Part shown: positions 6,360 through 8,698 of the stretch, piece by piece
How positions within the stretch are numbered: the first letter of the stretch is position 1
Layout of the letters: each line of letters starts with the position of its first letter
Assembly: GCA_028281425.1 (NCBI GenBank)
Contig: JANQJX010000128.1
Span: 1 to 8,698 of the forward strand
Direction of reading: 5' to 3'
From: Simkania sp.
GTDB lineage: Bacteria > Chlamydiota > Chlamydiia > Chlamydiales > Simkaniaceae
DNA length: 8,698 bases
Made by a program: the position numbers and the translations under genes
The notes under the pieces: model-generated
Database searches by the model: none
Told to the model about the DNA's origin: nothing
What the model saw: the letters and a program-made list of their open reading frames with translations, nothing else

Positions 6360-8698
6360 ATGAAAGCACTTTATCTTATTGATGCCGTCTCTTTTCTCTT
6401 TCGCTCTTATTATGCTATTCGAAATATGACAAATAAGCGGGGAGATTCAACAAATGCTCTTTATGGCTTTATTCGGTCTCTTCAAAAAGTCATCAAAGAC
6501 TTTCATCCTAAACATCTCATAGCTGTTTTTGATGGTCCCAATAATAAACAGTCTCGCGAAAAGATCTATGCCGATTATAAAAGTCATCGCACTAAAATGC
6601 CTGAGGATCTTGTCACTCAACTGGGTTATGCGCTTCATTATTGTCAATGTGCAGGGATTCCCTTTCTTTTTGAAAAAGGAATTGAAGCAGATGATGTGAT
6701 TGGATCGATTGCGAAATGGGCAGAGGCAAAAAAAGTGGATGTTTTCATCTGTTCAAACGATAAAGATCTCTGTCAGCTCATTTCAGATCAGGTTTTCATG
6801 ATGAATACTCATAAAAACAATTTGCTCATTGATCAAAAAAAAGTGGAGGAAATTTATGGTGTTAAACCAAGTCAAATTGTGGATTACCTCTCCATTATGG
6901 GAGATGCCGCTGATAATATTCCAGGAATTCCTGGTTTTGGTCCAAAAACTACAAGAAATTTGCTCAAAAAATATCAAACCATAGCTCATTTACTTAAAAA
7001 TTTAGACCATATGGATAACCAAAAGCAGGCAGAAAAAATCCGACTTCATATCAAAGAGATCCACCTCAGTCAAAAGCTTGCCCAATTGGTTTTAGATATT
7101 CCTTTTCCAAAAGATGAGCTTTTTTTTGAAATCAAAAAGCCTCATTTAGATGAATTAGCCTCTTTTTATAGAGAGATGAATTTCTCGACCCTTCTCAAAG
7201 AACTTTCCTCTTCTTCAGAAGAAAAAACATCTAAAAAAGAAGAGAGTCATTCCCCTAAGTATGAAATCATTGATGAGATTGCTTCTTTAGATCAAATGAT
7301 TGATGCCCTTTCTAAGCAAAAAACAATTGCCATTGATACAGAAACAACAGAATTGAATCCTATCGATGCATGTTTGGTTGGGATAGGGTTTTGCTATAAA
7401 AAAAACCATGCTTATTATGTTCCCACTAACGGAAAACTTGGTCTCGATCTTGTCTTAAAAAAAATAAGGCCTTTATTTGAAAATCAAGAAATTGGGTTTT
7501 TTGGACACAATATCAAATATGATTTGCATATTCTGCTCAATCATGGAATAGAAATAAAAACAATTTGTTTTGATACGATGATCGCTTCTTATCTTCTCAA
7601 TCCTCAAAATAACCGTCATGGTCTTGATCTCCTTTCTTTAGAGAAATTTGGCAAGGTTAAAACGCCTATTAAAGAATTGATTGGAAGCGGAAAAAATCAA
7701 AAATCGATGGCTGAGATTCCTATTCAAAAAGTTGGCCTTTATTGTTGTGAAGATGTCGATTACACCTACCGTCTTGAACGTGCTTTTGAGCCCGAAATTA
7801 AAAAAGCTCATTTAGAAGCCATTCTCTATGAAATCGAGCTTCCCCTGATCCCTGTTCTCGTTGCAATGGAACGTTTTGGGATGTTTGTCGACTGCCTAAA
7901 ACTCAAAACTCTGTCAGCCGATCTCATCCAAAAACTTCTCCAAATTGAAAAGAAGATTTTTGATTTGGCAGGAAGCTCTTTCAATATCAAATCACCTAAG
8001 CAATTAGCAGAGATTCTCTTTCATAAACTTAAAATTAAAACAAATCAAAAAAAACAGACAACACGTGCTGATGTTTTAGAAAGCTTTAAAAAAAAGCACC
8101 CCATAATTCCTCTCATTCTCGAATATCGTGCTTTAGAAAAGATTCGCTCCACTTATGCCGATGCCCTTCCAAAGCAAATCAACCGCAAAACAGGACGTAT
8201 TCATTGCACATTTATGCAAACTGTGACTGCAACAGGGAGGCTTTCGTGTCAAAATCCTAATTTGCAAAATATTCCAATCCGCTCATCAGAAGGAAAAAAA
8301 ATTCGTGAAGCCTTTTGTTTAAATAAAAAGGGATGGAGCTTTTTGTCTGCTGACTATTCTCAAATTGAACTACGTCTTTTAGCTCATATGAGCCAGGATC
8401 CCAAATTGATTGAGGCTTTTCAGCAAGATAAAGACATCCATGCAGCAACTGCGGCAACGGTTTTTAATGTTCCTTTAAGTCAAGTGACAAAAAAGATGCG
8501 TTTTCAAGCAAAAGCTGTAAACTTTGGGATAATTTATGGACAACAAGCGTTTGGGTTGTCTCAAGAACTGGGTATAGAAGTGAAAGAGGCTTCTCTTTTT
8601 ATTAAAACATATTTTGAAAAATATCCTAAAGTTAAAGATTTTTTGACCCGTTGCATAGAAAAGGCAAGACAAACTGGGGTGGCAATGACAATGAAAGG
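6360..8698 (+). CDS. polA: DNA polymerase I, 3' end outside the window
   Basis: Bases 6360-8698 encode 779 codons without a stop; the C-terminal part, including polymerase motif C (H-D-E), is beyond the edge. The full protein is probably about 870-890 residues. The 5'-nuclease domain (about 1-290) has all metal ligands by comparison with E. coli: Asp8, Asp58, Glu109, Asp111, Asp112, Asp134, Asp136, Asp182 and Asp185. The proofreading domain is intact too: D-T-E-T at 326-329, Asn384 and Asp388 in G-H-N-x-K-Y-D, and Tyr461/Asp465 in Y-C-C-E-D. Polymerase motif A is DYSQIELR (665-672), and the O-helix reads R714-x3-K718-x3-F722-x3-Y726; Phe at 722 is the residue that discriminates against dideoxynucleotides. 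It fills gaps in repair and removes Okazaki primers. AAAGG (6351-6355) is four bases before ATG, and sppA ends 10 bases upstream. Confidence 0.97.
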   Translation, partial: MKALYLIDAVSFLFRSYYAIRNMTNKRGDSTNALYGFIRSLQKVIKDFHPKHLIAVFDGPNNKQSREKIYADYKSHRTKMPEDLVTQLGYALHYCQCAGIPFLFEKGIEADDVIGSIAKWAEAKKVDVFICSNDKDLCQLISDQVFMMNTHKNNLLIDQKKVEEIYGVKPSQIVDYLSIMGDAADNIPGIPGFGPKTTRNLLKKYQTIAHLLKNLDHMDNQKQAEKIRLHIKEIHLSQKLAQLVLDIPFPKDELFFEIKKPHLDELASFYREMNFSTLLKELSSSSEEKTSKKEESHSPKYEIIDEIASLDQMIDALSKQKTIAIDTETTELNPIDACLVGIGFCYKKNHAYYVPTNGKLGLDLVLKKIRPLFENQEIGFFGHNIKYDLHILLNHGIEIKTICFDTMIASYLLNPQNNRHGLDLLSLEKFGKVKTPIKELIGSGKNQKSMAEIPIQKVGLYCCEDVDYTYRLERAFEPEIKKAHLEAILYEIELPLIPVLVAMERFGMFVDCLKLKTLSADLIQKLLQIEKKIFDLAGSSFNIKSPKQLAEILFHKLKIKTNQKKQTTRADVLESFKKKHPIIPLILEYRALEKIRSTYADALPKQINRKTGRIHCTFMQTVTATGRLSCQNPNLQNIPIRSSEGKKIREAFCLNKKGWSFLSADYSQIELRLLAHMSQDPKLIEAFQQDKDIHAATAATVFNVPLSQVTKKMRFQAKAVNFGIIYGQQAFGLSQELGIEVKEASLFIKTYFEKYPKVKDFLTRCIEKARQTGVAMTMK

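Overview
The window most resembles the chromosome of a low-GC environmental chlamydia (Parachlamydiaceae-like). The evidence is an energy-parasite nucleotide transporter (NTT/Tlc family) beside pgsA, a short sppA/sohB-type peptidase and polA. As I recall, Chlamydia trachomatis carries polA, sohB, npt2 and pgsA next to one another (CT493-CT496), so this looks like a rearranged form of that block. The genus cannot be fixed from sequence alone.

Layout: 1-130 holds the decayed 3' end of a probable IS200/IS605-type TnpA. It runs head-on into an intact nucleotide transporter gene on the minus strand (175-1761). A 596-base gap without a convincing gene (1762-2357) separates that gene from everything to its right, which is all on the plus strand. 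dedA-like (2358-2966) and pgsA-like (2999-3505) form a probable membrane-lipid pair. A 376-base gap (3506-3881) contains a 10-bp inverted repeat. A gltP/gltT-type symporter gene (3882-5135) follows, whole except for one in-frame TGA at 4152-4154. A well-formed promoter (5236-5264) then precedes sppA (5303-6349) and polA (6360 to beyond the window), which are 10 bases apart and probably co-transcribed.

How the genes fit together: the transporter takes nucleotides from the host cell. DedA and PgsA act on membrane lipids. SppA is a membrane-anchored serine/lysine peptidase. PolA is a replication and repair polymerase whose 5'-nuclease and proofreading residues are all visible.

The most unusual locus is the symporter. 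It has a single nonsense codon in an otherwise clean reading frame. It also carries changes at positions that in archaeal GltPh contact the substrate carboxylate (Arg397 becomes Glu) and sodium (NMDGT becomes NMNGC). I see no CRISPR array, tRNA, rRNA, phage or defence system, and no clearly new multi-gene system.
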